A stretch of DNA of 64,000 nucleotides from Polynucleobacter victoriensis (GTDB lineage Bacteria > Pseudomonadota > Gammaproteobacteria > Burkholderiales > Burkholderiaceae), in contig NZ_FYEX01000002.1 in the NCBI RefSeq assembly GCF_900187875.1, positions 329,654-393,653 on the forward strand. The letters are read 5' to 3'. The translations under genes were made by a program, and so were the position numbers. The number at the start of each line of letters is the position of its first letter. Positions within the stretch are counted from its first letter, which is position 1. Below, one piece after another: positions 43,982-52,366 of this stretch. The notes beneath the pieces were generated by a model. The model was not told where the DNA came from and searched no databases. It worked only from the letters and a program-made list of their open reading frames with translations.

Positions 43982-46291
43982 TTAGTTATCGCTAGAGCCA
44001 CGTACCAAGATGTCACGATTGCCGTTACTACCCATCTTTGAAACTAAGCCAGCACGCTCCATGTCTTCTAATAATCTAGCGGCACGGTTGTAACCAATTC
44101 TCAAGTGTCTTTGCACCAAAGAAATTGAAGCGCGTTTGTTTTCTAAAATAATGGCAACCGCTTGATCATAGAGAGGATCCGCTTCACCACTGGCCGAAGC
44201 CTCACCACCAAAACCACTATCACTCTCAGATTGAGGCTCTAAGATTGATTCGATGTAATTTGGTTCGCCATGCTTTTCTTTTAACCAAGTGACCACGCGA
44301 TGCACTTCATCGTCAGTAACAAAAGCACCATGTACACGAATAGGTAGACCAGTACCTGGCGCCATGTACAACATATCACCCATACCAAGCAGGCTCTCAG
44401 CACCTTGCTGATCAAGAATCGTACGGCTATCAATTCTGCTACTTACTTGGAAAGAAATACGTGTTGGCACGTTTGCTTTAATCAATCCGGTGATGACATC
44501 CACGCTAGGACGTTGCGTTGCCAAGACCAAATGAATACCGGCAGCACGAGCTTTTTGCGCGATACGCGCAATCAACTCTTCAATTTTCTTACCAACGACC
44601 ATCATCAAATCAGCCAACTCATCAATGATGATCACGATGACTGGTGCTTTATGCAATGGCTCAGGATCATCTGGCGTCAAGCTAAATGGGTTATATAAAT
44701 ACTCACCTTTGGCTTCAGCATCAGCAATTTTTTTATTAAATCCTGCTAAGTTACGAACGCCAAATTTACTCATTAACTTGTAACGGCGATCCATCTCAAT
44801 CACAGCCCAATTAAGAGCGTTATAAGCTTGTTTCATGTCCGTTACTACTGGGCACAATAAATGTGGGATGCCTTCATACACCGACATTTCCAACATCTTT
44901 GGATCAACCATGATCAAACGAACTTCATCTGCCTTTGCCTTATAAAGCAAAGACAGAATCATTGAGTTAATACCCACTGATTTACCAGAACCAGTTGTAC
45001 CAGCCACCAAGCAGTGTGGCATTTTTGCCAAATCAGCAACAACCGGTGCACCAGCAATGTCTTTACCCAAAGACATGGTTAACAACGATGTGTTGTCGTT
45101 ATAAATTCTTGAACTGAGAATCTCAGTTAAATGAACAGCCTGGCGATTAGGGTTAGGCAACTCAAGACCCATACAAGTTTTACCTGGGATGGTCTCCACC
45201 ACGCGCACACTCATAACACCTAAAGCACGCGAGAGGTCTTTTTGTAAATTAACAATCTGACTACCTTTCACACCCATTGCTGGCTCAATCTCATAACGAG
45301 TGATAACAGGGCCAGGATGTGCTGAGATAACCTTCACCTCAATATTGAATTCTTTTAACTTTCTCTCGATCAATCGAGAAGTGAACTCAAGCGTGTCAGC
45401 AGAGATTGTTTCCTTAACTGGCGGCACTGGGTCTAAGAGCGATAGAGGTGGCAACTCAGAATCTGACATGTCAGCAAACAAAGGTTGTTGCTTCTCACGC
45501 TCAACACGCTCACTCTTCACAACTGTTAAAGGCGCTCTAATAATCGGCACTGGAGGCAACTCTTCAATCTTGACGCGTTCTTCTTCTACGATTTCTTCGC
45601 GCTCTTCTGCAGCTTGCTCACCAATACGACGATCTTCCTCAGATTCGCGGCGCTCGCGGATGCGCATAAAACTTAATTCTAAGAATCGACCCACTTGTTC
45701 TGCGAGTGTTAACCAAGAGAATCTTAAGAATAAAGACATACCAATTGCCAAAACCACTAACAACACCAAAGTGGCACCCGTGAAACCGATTGCCATCTGC
45801 AATGGGTCGCCAAGCAACTCACCCAAAACACCACCAGGAGGTCTTGGTAAATCCATGGTCATGCTGTGCATACGGATAGATTCCAAAGCCATGCTTGAAA
45901 CCATGGTCAAGGCAAAACCTAAAAATCTTGGCAAGAAAGGCTCAGGCTCGAGCTCATTGCCTGGTAATTTTGCTGCGGTCAGTTCTTGCCAACCTCTAAC
46001 GGCACGTTTTAAGAGCAGAATCACCCACCAGTAAGCTGATGCACCAAATACGTAAAAGAGAATATCGGCTAGCCAGGCACCTAAACGACCACCTATATTT
46101 GAAATATTTGCCACCTGATTGGCATGAGACCATGCTGGGTCACTTTTGCTGTAACTAGCTAACACCGCAAATAAAGCCAATGTCAGAGCCATGAAGGCAA
46201 TCCACTTGACTTCACGCATAAGCCTAGTCAAACGGGTATCAGGACCTCCTACAACTGGAGGGCGATTTTGAGGGGTTGCAATTCTAGCCAT
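43982..46291 (-). CDS. ftsK: DNA translocase FtsK
   Basis: Hexameric DNA pump that acts in chromosome segregation at the septum. The 769-residue protein is a short-linker form: four N-terminal membrane helices (to about residue 195), an acidic linker rich in RERRESEEDRR, the alpha/beta motor with Walker A VAGTTGSGKSVGINSMI and Walker B VIIIDELADLMM, and the C-terminal winged-helix gamma domain (about residues 705-765) that reads KOPS sites. AGGAG precedes the ATG. It diverges from trxB. Confidence 0.97.
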   Translation of the reverse strand: MARIATPQNRPPVVGGPDTRLTRLMREVKWIAFMALTLALFAVLASYSKSDPAWSHANQVANISNIGGRLGAWLADILFYVFGASAYWWVILLLKRAVRGWQELTAAKLPGNELEPEPFLPRFLGFALTMVSSMALESIRMHSMTMDLPRPPGGVLGELLGDPLQMAIGFTGATLVLLVVLAIGMSLFLRFSWLTLAEQVGRFLELSFMRIRERRESEEDRRIGEQAAEEREEIVEEERVKIEELPPVPIIRAPLTVVKSERVEREKQQPLFADMSDSELPPLSLLDPVPPVKETISADTLEFTSRLIERKLKEFNIEVKVISAHPGPVITRYEIEPAMGVKGSQIVNLQKDLSRALGVMSVRVVETIPGKTCMGLELPNPNRQAVHLTEILSSRIYNDNTSLLTMSLGKDIAGAPVVADLAKMPHCLVAGTTGSGKSVGINSMILSLLYKAKADEVRLIMVDPKMLEMSVYEGIPHLLCPVVTDMKQAYNALNWAVIEMDRRYKLMSKFGVRNLAGFNKKIADAEAKGEYLYNPFSLTPDDPEPLHKAPVIVIIIDELADLMMVVGKKIEELIARIAQKARAAGIHLVLATQRPSVDVITGLIKANVPTRISFQVSSRIDSRTILDQQGAESLLGMGDMLYMAPGTGLPIRVHGAFVTDDEVHRVVTWLKEKHGEPNYIESILEPQSESDSGFGGEASASGEADPLYDQAVAIILENKRASISLVQRHLRIGYNRAARLLEDMERAGLVSKMGSNGNRDILVRGSSDN

Positions 46292-46330
46292 GTTCTCCTG
46301 ATTGTAATCAACAAGAAACGTTCAAAGTCT

Positions 46331-46336
46331 TATAAT
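46331..46336 (+). promoter_or_regulatory. Candidate -10 element of trxB (leaderless)
   Basis: A perfect TATAAT exactly 6 nt before the trxB ATG, with TCAACA (46308-46313) at 17-nt spacing as a 4/6 match to -35. There is no Shine-Dalgarno. Transcription would start at the ATG. Confidence 0.6.
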
Positions 46337-46342
46337 TGAAAA

Positions 46343-47296
46343 ATGACTACAAAAAACTCTAAACACGCAAAAGTACTCATTTTGGGATCTGGTCCTGCAG
46401 GCTACACCGCAGCTGTTTATGCAGCTCGGGCTAATTTAGACCCCGTTCTTATTACTGGTATCGCTCAGGGCGGTCAATTGATGACCACCACAGAGGTAGA
46501 AAACTGGCCAGCAGACCCAAATGGCGTGCAAGGTCCAGAATTAATGCAACGCTTTTTAGAGCATGCAGAACGCTTTAAAACAGAGATTGTCTTTGACCAT
46601 ATTCATACGGCGGCTTTGACTGAGAAGCCTATTCGCTTAGAAGGTGATGCGGGCACGTATACCTGCGACTCACTAATTATTGCTACAGGCGCCTCTGCCC
46701 AGTATTTGGGATTACCAAGTGAAGAAGCCTTTATGGGTAAAGGCGTTTCTGCGTGCGCCACTTGCGATGGCTTCTTTTACAGAAACCAAGATGTGTGCGT
46801 GATTGGCGGCGGCAATACTGCTGTTGAAGAAGCACTCTACCTAGCTGGTATTGCTAACAAAGTAACGGTGATTCATCGCCGTGACAAATTCCGCGCAGAA
46901 CCGATTTTGATTGACCGCTTGATGGCCAAAGTAGCCGAAGGCAAGGTAGCAATTGAATGGAATAGCCACTTAGATGAAGTATTGGGTGACAACACTGGCG
47001 TGACTGGTGTGCGCATTGCCAATGCCAGTGGTGAGAAAAAAGATATTGCGCTCAAAGGCGTCTTCGTAGCGATTGGCCACAAACCAAATACGGATTTATT
47101 TGTGGGTCAACTTGATATGGAAAATGGCTACCTCAAAACCAAAACTGGTTTGGTGGGTAATGCTACTGCCACCAATATCCCAGGTGTATTTGCCGCAGGT
47201 GATGTGCAAGATCACATCTATCGCCAAGCAATCACAAGTGCTGGCACAGGCTGTATGGCCGCACTTGATGCGCAGCGTTACTTAGAGACCCTGTAA
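46343..47296 (+). CDS. trxB: Thioredoxin reductase
   Basis: NADPH-dependent flavoenzyme that reduces thioredoxin. The 317-residue protein has the FAD-binding VLILGSGPAGYTAAVYAARA, the redox-active CATCDGFF (about residue 140), the NADPH motif VCVIGGGNTAVEEALYLA and the C-terminal PGVFAAGDVQDHIYRQAITSAGTGCMAALDA. The start codon is preceded by TATAAT-TGAAAA with no ribosome-binding site. Monocistronic, with a terminator 20 nt downstream. Confidence 0.97.
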   Translation: MTTKNSKHAKVLILGSGPAGYTAAVYAARANLDPVLITGIAQGGQLMTTTEVENWPADPNGVQGPELMQRFLEHAERFKTEIVFDHIHTAALTEKPIRLEGDAGTYTCDSLIIATGASAQYLGLPSEEAFMGKGVSACATCDGFFYRNQDVCVIGGGNTAVEEALYLAGIANKVTVIHRRDKFRAEPILIDRLMAKVAEGKVAIEWNSHLDEVLGDNTGVTGVRIANASGEKKDIALKGVFVAIGHKPNTDLFVGQLDMENGYLKTKTGLVGNATATNIPGVFAAGDVQDHIYRQAITSAGTGCMAALDAQRYLETL

Positions 47297-47315
47297 GTCA
47301 GTTACGCTGGATAAA

Positions 47316-47345
47316 AATAAAGCCCAGACTAGTCTGGGCTTTATT
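47316..47345. terminator. Bidirectional terminator between trxB and glnB
   Basis: A perfect 30-bp palindrome, AATAAAGCCCAGACT (47316-47330) and its complement (47331-47345), with T-rich flanks on both strands. It separates two convergent genes. Confidence 0.92.
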
Positions 47346-47363
47346 GTTTTAGAAGGCAGCTAA

Positions 47364-47702
47364 TTAGATAGCTGATTCGTTAGTCTCACCAGTTCTAATA
47401 CGAATTACTTGCTCAACAGCTGTGACAAAAATCTTGCCATCGCCAATCTTGCCTGTATGGGCAGCTTTCACAATCGCATCAATCACTGCGTCAACGCGGT
47501 CATCAGCAACCACTACTTCAACCTTGATCTTAGGTAAAAAATCAACAACATACTCTGCGCCACGATAGAGCTCAGTGTGACCTTTTTGACGGCCAAAGCC
47601 TTTTACTTCAGTCACTGTTAAACCTGTAACGCCTAACTCAGCCAAACCTTCACGAACCTCGTCTAGCTTAAATGGCTTAATGATCGCTGTAATTTGTTTC
47701 AT
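47364..47702 (-). CDS. glnB: Nitrogen regulatory protein P-II
   Basis: Trimeric sensor of nitrogen and 2-oxoglutarate. With the start at ATG 47702 the protein has the canonical 112 residues and the T-loop tyrosine falls at position 51 (GHTELYRGAEYVVDF), the uridylylation site. AGGAG then has 6-nt spacing, whereas an ATG 6 nt earlier abuts it. The C-terminal signature GKIGDGKIFV is present. No amtB is adjacent, which favours GlnB over GlnK. It lies 55 nt downstream of nadE. Confidence 0.95.
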   Translation of the reverse strand: MKQITAIIKPFKLDEVREGLAELGVTGLTVTEVKGFGRQKGHTELYRGAEYVVDFLPKIKVEVVVADDRVDAVIDAIVKAAHTGKIGDGKIFVTAVEQVIRIRTGETNESAI

Positions 47703-47757
47703 ATTCATCTCCTAATAAATTTGATGATACCTAAAATTAGTCAATCCATCTAAAAAA

Positions 47758-49383
47758 TTAAGCTCTGAACTTATTGGTGATTGGATAACGCCAATCTCTA
47801 CCAAAAGCTCTTTGAGTGATTCTGACCCCAATAGGTGCTTGGCGACGCTTGTACTCATTGATCTTAATTAAACGCGTAACCTTTTCAACATCATCAGCAA
47901 GGTAGCCTTTTGCAATGATCGACTCAATGGATTCGTCTTGCTCCATATAAAGACCCAAAATAGCATCCAACACATCGTATTCCGGCAAACTGTCTTGGTC
48001 TTTCTGGTCAGGTCTTAATTCTGCTGAAGGAGCTCTGGTCAAAATACGCTCAGGTATGACTGGCGCTATTGAATTTCTGTAGTGACACAAGCGATAGACC
48101 AAAGTCTTAGCAATATCTTTGATCACCGCAAAACCACCTGCCATGTCACCATACAGAGTGCAATAACCTACTGCCATCTCACTCTTATTACCGGTAGTTA
48201 AAACAATACGCCCCGACTTGTTTGACATCGCCATTAACAAGGTGCCTCGCACACGCGCCTGAATATTCTCTTCAGTCGCATCCACAGGCAAACCTTTGAA
48301 TTCAGATGCCAGGGCACCATCAAACGCATCAACCATCGGTGCAATAGTGATTTCGTCATACTGAACACCCAAGTTATCAGCCATTTGCTTGGCATCAATC
48401 CATGAAATGTCGGCGGTATAGCGTGATGGCATCATCACTGCGCGAACCTTATCGGCACCCAAAGCATCCACTGCAATCGCTAGCACCAGCGCAGAATCAA
48501 CACCGCCAGACAAACCAATAATGGCTCCTGGAAAACCATTCTTACCCAAATAATCTTTGACACCCAGAACCAAAGCATCATAGACCTGGGCTTCAATAGA
48601 ACTTGGTGCAGTTATGTCAGTTTTAACAAGATCAGAGTTTTTATATTCAATAAAAGCTAAGTCTTCTTTAAAGTGTGGCATCGCTAGCGCGAGTTCGCCA
48701 TTTTTGCTCAATGCAAAGGAAGCGCCATCAAACACCAACTCATCTTGTCCACCTACGGCATTCGAGTAAATCAGCGGTAAGCCTGTTTCAAGGACTCTGG
48801 CTTTTGCAACATCTTCACGCAGATACTGCTTTTCCAAATGGTATGGAGAGGCATTAGGAATGACCAATAATTCTGCGCCATGATGCTTGGCTTGAGCAGC
48901 AGCTGATGCATGCCAAGCGTCTTCGCAAATAATCAAACCAACTTTAGTGCCATCAATTTCAAAAATGCAAGGCTCAGTACCCGGAACAAAGTATCTAACC
49001 TCATCAAATACTTCATGGTTAGGTAGTTTTTGTTTGGCATAAGAGGCAACGATTTCTCCGCGATACAAAACACTTGCCACGTTTTGCAAGCCAGCATCCG
49101 TACGCTTAGGATGCCCAACAATCACCCTTAAATCAGGGTATGCCGCTAAAGTTTTTGTCAAAAGTGCTAATTGCTGGTCTACCGCCTGAATAAATGCATC
49201 CCTTAAGAGTAGATCTTCAGGAGGGTACCCAGTCAGCGATAACTCAGGCGTTAGCAAGAGTTTGGCGCCCTTGGCACTAGCCTGCTGGGCAGCTTTGGCA
49301 ACGAGATCAGCATTCTTGGGTAAATCACCAAGAACCGGATTAGATTGAGATAAGGCAATAAAAAACGGAGGCATAGGAATCAT
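47758..49383 (-). CDS. nadE: Glutamine-dependent NAD+ synthetase
   Basis: Final step of NAD synthesis. The 541-residue protein joins an N-terminal nitrilase-type glutaminase (catalytic Glu in LLTPELSLTGYPPEDLLL, Cys in VGLIICEDAWHA) to a C-terminal synthetase with the ATP P-loop IIGLSGGVDSALVLAIAVDALG (about residues 285-306). The ATG at 49383 lies in the loop of a perfect 11-bp hairpin whose arm contains the Shine-Dalgarno GGAGG 10 nt upstream; ATG 49374 is an alternative start. It complements the nadA/B/C genes at 34-38 kb. Confidence 0.96.
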   Translation of the reverse strand: MIPMPPFFIALSQSNPVLGDLPKNADLVAKAAQQASAKGAKLLLTPELSLTGYPPEDLLLRDAFIQAVDQQLALLTKTLAAYPDLRVIVGHPKRTDAGLQNVASVLYRGEIVASYAKQKLPNHEVFDEVRYFVPGTEPCIFEIDGTKVGLIICEDAWHASAAAQAKHHGAELLVIPNASPYHLEKQYLREDVAKARVLETGLPLIYSNAVGGQDELVFDGASFALSKNGELALAMPHFKEDLAFIEYKNSDLVKTDITAPSSIEAQVYDALVLGVKDYLGKNGFPGAIIGLSGGVDSALVLAIAVDALGADKVRAVMMPSRYTADISWIDAKQMADNLGVQYDEITIAPMVDAFDGALASEFKGLPVDATEENIQARVRGTLLMAMSNKSGRIVLTTGNKSEMAVGYCTLYGDMAGGFAVIKDIAKTLVYRLCHYRNSIAPVIPERILTRAPSAELRPDQKDQDSLPEYDVLDAILGLYMEQDESIESIIAKGYLADDVEKVTRLIKINEYKRRQAPIGVRITQRAFGRDWRYPITNKFRA

Positions 49384-49402
49384 TATCCCATTGCCTCCGT
49401 TT
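49361..49402 (-). promoter_or_regulatory. Terminator-like hairpin containing the nadE ribosome-binding site
   Basis: Arms AAACGGAGGCA and TGCCTCCGTTT (plus-strand positions 49363-49373 and 49392-49402) pair perfectly over 11 bp around an 18-nt loop. On the minus strand the structure begins 16 nt after the ppa stop and ends in a T-run, like an intrinsic terminator. Its 5' arm contains GGAGG and its loop the nadE ATG, so folding would both terminate ppa and block nadE translation. Confidence 0.7.
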
Positions 49403-49418
49403 GGAGTCAGCAGACTAA

Positions 49419-49952
49419 TTACTTAGTCTTGTTGTAACGCTCTACGCTGTCCAAAATTTCTTTCTTGGCAGCATCAATACCGTCCCAACCCTTAACCTTC
49501 ACCCACTTACCTTTTTCTAGGTCTTTGTAGTGCTCAAAGAAGTGCTGAATTTGTTGAGTAACCAATGGGTTCAAATCTTCCATTTTTTGAATATTTGCAT
49601 ACATTGGCAAGATTTTTTCTGTTGGTACAGCCAATAACTTCGCATCGCCACCAGACTCATCGTCCATATGTAATACACCTAAAGCACGGCAAGTAATCAC
49701 AACGCCTGGTGGAATTGGGAATGGAGTCAAAACTAAAACGTCAGCAGGATCTCCGTCTTCTGACAATGTTTGTGGGATGTAACCATAGTTACATGGGTAG
49801 TGCATTGCTGTACCCATAAAACGGTCCACGAATACTGCGCCAGATTCCTTGTCTACTTCATACTTAACAGGGTCTGAATTCATAGGAATTTCAATGATCA
49901 CATTGAACTGATCAGGGATCTTAGAACCAGGTTGAACGTTGTTTAAGCTCAT
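49419..49952 (-). CDS. ppa: Inorganic pyrophosphatase
   Basis: Hydrolyses pyrophosphate to drive biosynthetic reactions. The 177-residue protein is the soluble family I type with the signature SEDGDPADVLVLTPFP (about residues 65-80) and KYEVDKESGAVFVDRFM at the N-terminus. ATG 49952 (MSLNNVQPGSKIPD) has GGAG at good spacing; an earlier ATG is less likely. It is followed directly by the hairpin at 49361-49402. Confidence 0.97.
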   Translation of the reverse strand: MSLNNVQPGSKIPDQFNVIIEIPMNSDPVKYEVDKESGAVFVDRFMGTAMHYPCNYGYIPQTLSEDGDPADVLVLTPFPIPPGVVITCRALGVLHMDDESGGDAKLLAVPTEKILPMYANIQKMEDLNPLVTQQIQHFFEHYKDLEKGKWVKVKGWDGIDAAKKEILDSVERYNKTK

Positions 49953-50055
49953 TTTCTCTCCATGCAATACGTTTGAATTGGGGCAAATCTTAGCAAAGCA
50001 AACCCTCAGTTCCCTGACGGCTTATTTATGCAGTGCAGCAAATAATGTGAAAGTA

Positions 50056-50064
50056 TGGCATAAT
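50056..50064 (+). promoter_or_regulatory. Candidate extended -10 promoter of rhlE
   Basis: TGGCATAAT is an extended -10 element (TGn plus CATAAT, 5/6). The -35 at 17-nt spacing is weak (CAGCAA). Initiation near 50071 would give rhlE a leader of about 126 nt with two hairpins. Confidence 0.4.
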
Positions 50065-50138
50065 CCGTCTTGTAGTATGAAACATCGCCCCCAGCCATTG
50101 TTCTGAAGTTAAGAACTGCATGCCTTTTTGTTTGTCTG

Positions 50139-50194
50139 TTGGTCGATGCCTTAATTGACCAAACCACAGAAAGGACATCCCTCTCAAGGGATGT
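50139..50194 (+). promoter_or_regulatory. Structured rhlE leader with sequestered ribosome-binding site
   Basis: Two perfect hairpins: TTGGTC (50139-50144) / GACCAA (50157-50162), and ACATCCCT (50175-50182) / AGGGATGT (50187-50194) with a CTCA loop. The second stem buries the AAGGG Shine-Dalgarno and ends 2 nt before the start ATG at 50197. This suggests translational control, for example by temperature or by the helicase itself. Confidence 0.55.
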
Positions 50195-50196
50195 GC

Positions 50197-51585
50197 ATGA
50201 CTATGACTATTAGTTTTAAAGAACTGGGCTTAGCCCAACCCCTACTTCAAGCCACTGAAGCGCTTGGCTATACACACGCCACTCCAGTACAAGAAAAAGT
50301 AATTCCAGCTGCCCTATCTGGTGGCGACTGGATGGTAAGCAGCCAAACAGGTAGCGGCAAAACAGCTGCATTCTTGTTACCTTTATTAAATCAATTGATG
50401 GCTGCCAATCCAAATGGCAAACCTGTACCAGGTCGTGCAGAACCACAAGTGTTGGTGCTATGCCCAACACGTGAGCTTGCACAACAAGTTAGTGCAGACG
50501 CTATCAATTTAGTTAAATTTTCTCGCGGTATTCGCATTGCGACCATCATGGGTGGCATGCCTTATGGCAAACAAATTTCTCAGATCAAGGGTGCCAACCT
50601 AGTGGTTGCTACACCTGGTCGTTTACTTGACTTAAGCAACAGCCGCGCAATTCGCTTAGACAAAGTGAAATGCTTGATTGTTGACGAAGCAGATCGTATG
50701 TTAGATCTTGGTTTCCAAGACGATATCGAAGCGATTCATGAGCTAAGCTCACAACGCAATCAAACTTTGATGTTCTCTGCAACTTTTGCACCACGCATCA
50801 TGCAGTTGGCTACAAGCCTTATGAATAATCCTGGTCGCATTGAATTAGCAAGTGCTCAAGATAAACATGAAAACATTGCTCAAACATTGCACTGGGCTGA
50901 TAGCGTTGCACACAAGCACAAGCTATTAAGCCACTGGTTATCAGATCCAACGCTAGAACAAGCCGTTGTGTTTGCTAGCACTCAAGTAGACAGTGAAACA
51001 ATTGCCGACTCATTGCGCGCCGACGGCCACGAAGCGACAGCTCTTCATGGCGCTATGCCACAAGCAGTGCGTAACCGTCGTTTACAGTCTTTGCGCAAAG
51101 GTCAAACTCGTATTTTGGTAGCTACTGATGTGGCTGCTCGCGGTATTGACGTGCCAACGATTACTCACGTGATTAACTTTGGCTTACCTATGAAAGCCGA
51201 AGACTATGTTCACCGCATTGGTCGTACAGGTCGCGCAGGTCGCAGTGGTGTAGCGATTACTTTGGCTGAACACCGTGATCGCTCTAAGATCCGTGCTATT
51301 GAACAGTACACGCAACAGCCCCTACAAGCTGAAGTGATTCCTGGTCTTGAGCCACAAGAAAAATCACGCAAACCATCACACCGTCCTGGTTCAGGTCGCC
51401 CTGGTCGCTCTTATGGTGGTAAAGGTGCAAGCAATGCATCTAACCGTCAAGGCGAAGGCAAAACCTTCAAACAAAATCACTTTGCTAAACCAAGTGGTCC
51501 TAAGTTTGGTGGTTCAGGCAAACCTTCTTCAGGCCCTAAGTTTGGTGGCGGTAAATCATCAGGTCATAAGCGCTCATTTGCGTAA
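50197..51585 (+). CDS. rhlE: DEAD-box RNA helicase, RhlE type
   Basis: ATP-dependent RNA helicase. The 462-residue protein has the Q motif (ISFKELGLAQPLLQA... TPVQEKVIP), Walker A SSQTGSGKTAAFLLP, DEAD box LIVDEADRMLDLGF, SAT in MFSATFAP, and motif VI HRIGRTGRAG. The C-terminal 80 residues are Gly/Ser/Lys/Pro-rich (for example KFGGSGKPSSGPKFGGG), as in RhlE. ATG 50197 is chosen because AAGGG lies 6 nt upstream; ATGs at 50191 and 50203 are alternatives. ubiC follows with no gap. Confidence 0.94.
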   Translation: MTMTISFKELGLAQPLLQATEALGYTHATPVQEKVIPAALSGGDWMVSSQTGSGKTAAFLLPLLNQLMAANPNGKPVPGRAEPQVLVLCPTRELAQQVSADAINLVKFSRGIRIATIMGGMPYGKQISQIKGANLVVATPGRLLDLSNSRAIRLDKVKCLIVDEADRMLDLGFQDDIEAIHELSSQRNQTLMFSATFAPRIMQLATSLMNNPGRIELASAQDKHENIAQTLHWADSVAHKHKLLSHWLSDPTLEQAVVFASTQVDSETIADSLRADGHEATALHGAMPQAVRNRRLQSLRKGQTRILVATDVAARGIDVPTITHVINFGLPMKAEDYVHRIGRTGRAGRSGVAITLAEHRDRSKIRAIEQYTQQPLQAEVIPGLEPQEKSRKPSHRPGSGRPGRSYGGKGASNASNRQGEGKTFKQNHFAKPSGPKFGGSGKPSSGPKFGGGKSSGHKRSFA

Positions 51586-52089
51586 ATGAAAAAACTTCGC
51601 CAGTCTTGGGTGAATCTTGATCACGTGGCACTGCACGCAGTGCCACAGATCTGGCAAGACTGGTTAAGTGATGCAGGCTCTCTAACTCAACTGATTGCCA
51701 ACAAAACTCAATCACCTGTTAGCGTAGAAGTCTTAAGCGATCGCAATCAAAATCTTCTAAATGATGAGGCTTTGTTATTTAATAAGCCCATCAATCATTG
51801 CCGTATCCGCGAAGTGTATTTGTGCGTGAATGACGTCCCCGTTGTTTTTGCTCGCAGCATTTTGCCGACCAGTAGCTCTACTGGTATTAATCGTGACGTA
51901 TTGCAATTAGGTAGCAAGCCCTTAGGCGAAGTGCTATTTAAAAAAGGTAAGGCGCCCATTTTGTTGCGCCAAATTACAGAAGTGCCTGGCTTAGGCTGGG
52001 GAAGAAGAAGTCTCTATCAATTAAGAGGTCACCCAATTCTGATCAGTGAATTCTTTTTGCCAGAATTGTTAGCTCAAATTAAATCTTGA
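51586..52089 (+). CDS. ubiC: Chorismate lyase
   Basis: Cleaves chorismate to 4-hydroxybenzoate and pyruvate, the first step of ubiquinone synthesis. The 167-residue protein has the UbiC features REVYLCVNDVPVVFARSILP, the central LGSKPLGEVLF and the C-terminal SLYQLRGHPILISEFFLPEL. The ATG follows the rhlE stop directly, so translation depends on coupling. A strong terminator lies 36 nt downstream. Confidence 0.92.
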   Translation: MKKLRQSWVNLDHVALHAVPQIWQDWLSDAGSLTQLIANKTQSPVSVEVLSDRNQNLLNDEALLFNKPINHCRIREVYLCVNDVPVVFARSILPTSSSTGINRDVLQLGSKPLGEVLFKKGKAPILLRQITEVPGLGWGRRSLYQLRGHPILISEFFLPELLAQIKS

Positions 52090-52124
52090 TTTAATAGATG
52101 GTCAGTTGATTGACTGCTATAGAT

Positions 52125-52156
52125 AATAAAAAAGCTGCCTAGGCAGCTTTTTTATT
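52125..52156. terminator. Bidirectional terminator after ubiC
   Basis: A perfect 32-bp palindrome, AATAAAAAAGCTGCCT (52125-52140) with its complement (52141-52156), flanked by A and T runs. It ends rhlE-ubiC on the plus strand and the small membrane gene on the minus strand. Confidence 0.92.
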
Positions 52157-52173
52157 GAAACTTTTGTTATTAA

Positions 52174-52308
52174 TTACAAAACGTAACCAATATGTGCAGC
52201 AGCTAATGCGAACAAAATCGCCAAGCAAGTAGCGCCTGCCAACATCACGATCATAGTGATGATTTTCTTGTTAATTTCTTCTTTACTTTCGCTATGCCAT
52301 TCGTTCAT
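52174..52308 (-). CDS. Small membrane protein of 44 residues
   Basis: A short frame with good initiation signals: GGGAG 6 nt before ATG, stop TAA at 52174, then a strong terminator 18 nt downstream. The protein has a charged N-terminus (MNEWHSESKEEINKK, residues 1-15) and one membrane helix (about residues 16-40, rich in Ile, Leu, Ala, Val), ending GYVL. Topology is probably N-in. I do not recognise the family. Codon use and signals support a real gene. Confidence 0.7.
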   Translation of the reverse strand: MNEWHSESKEEINKKIITMIVMLAGATCLAILFALAAAHIGYVL

Positions 52309-52366
52309 TACAAGCTCCCTCATCAAAAATTAGGCTATGACCCGTATTATCCATGAAAAATGAGCA

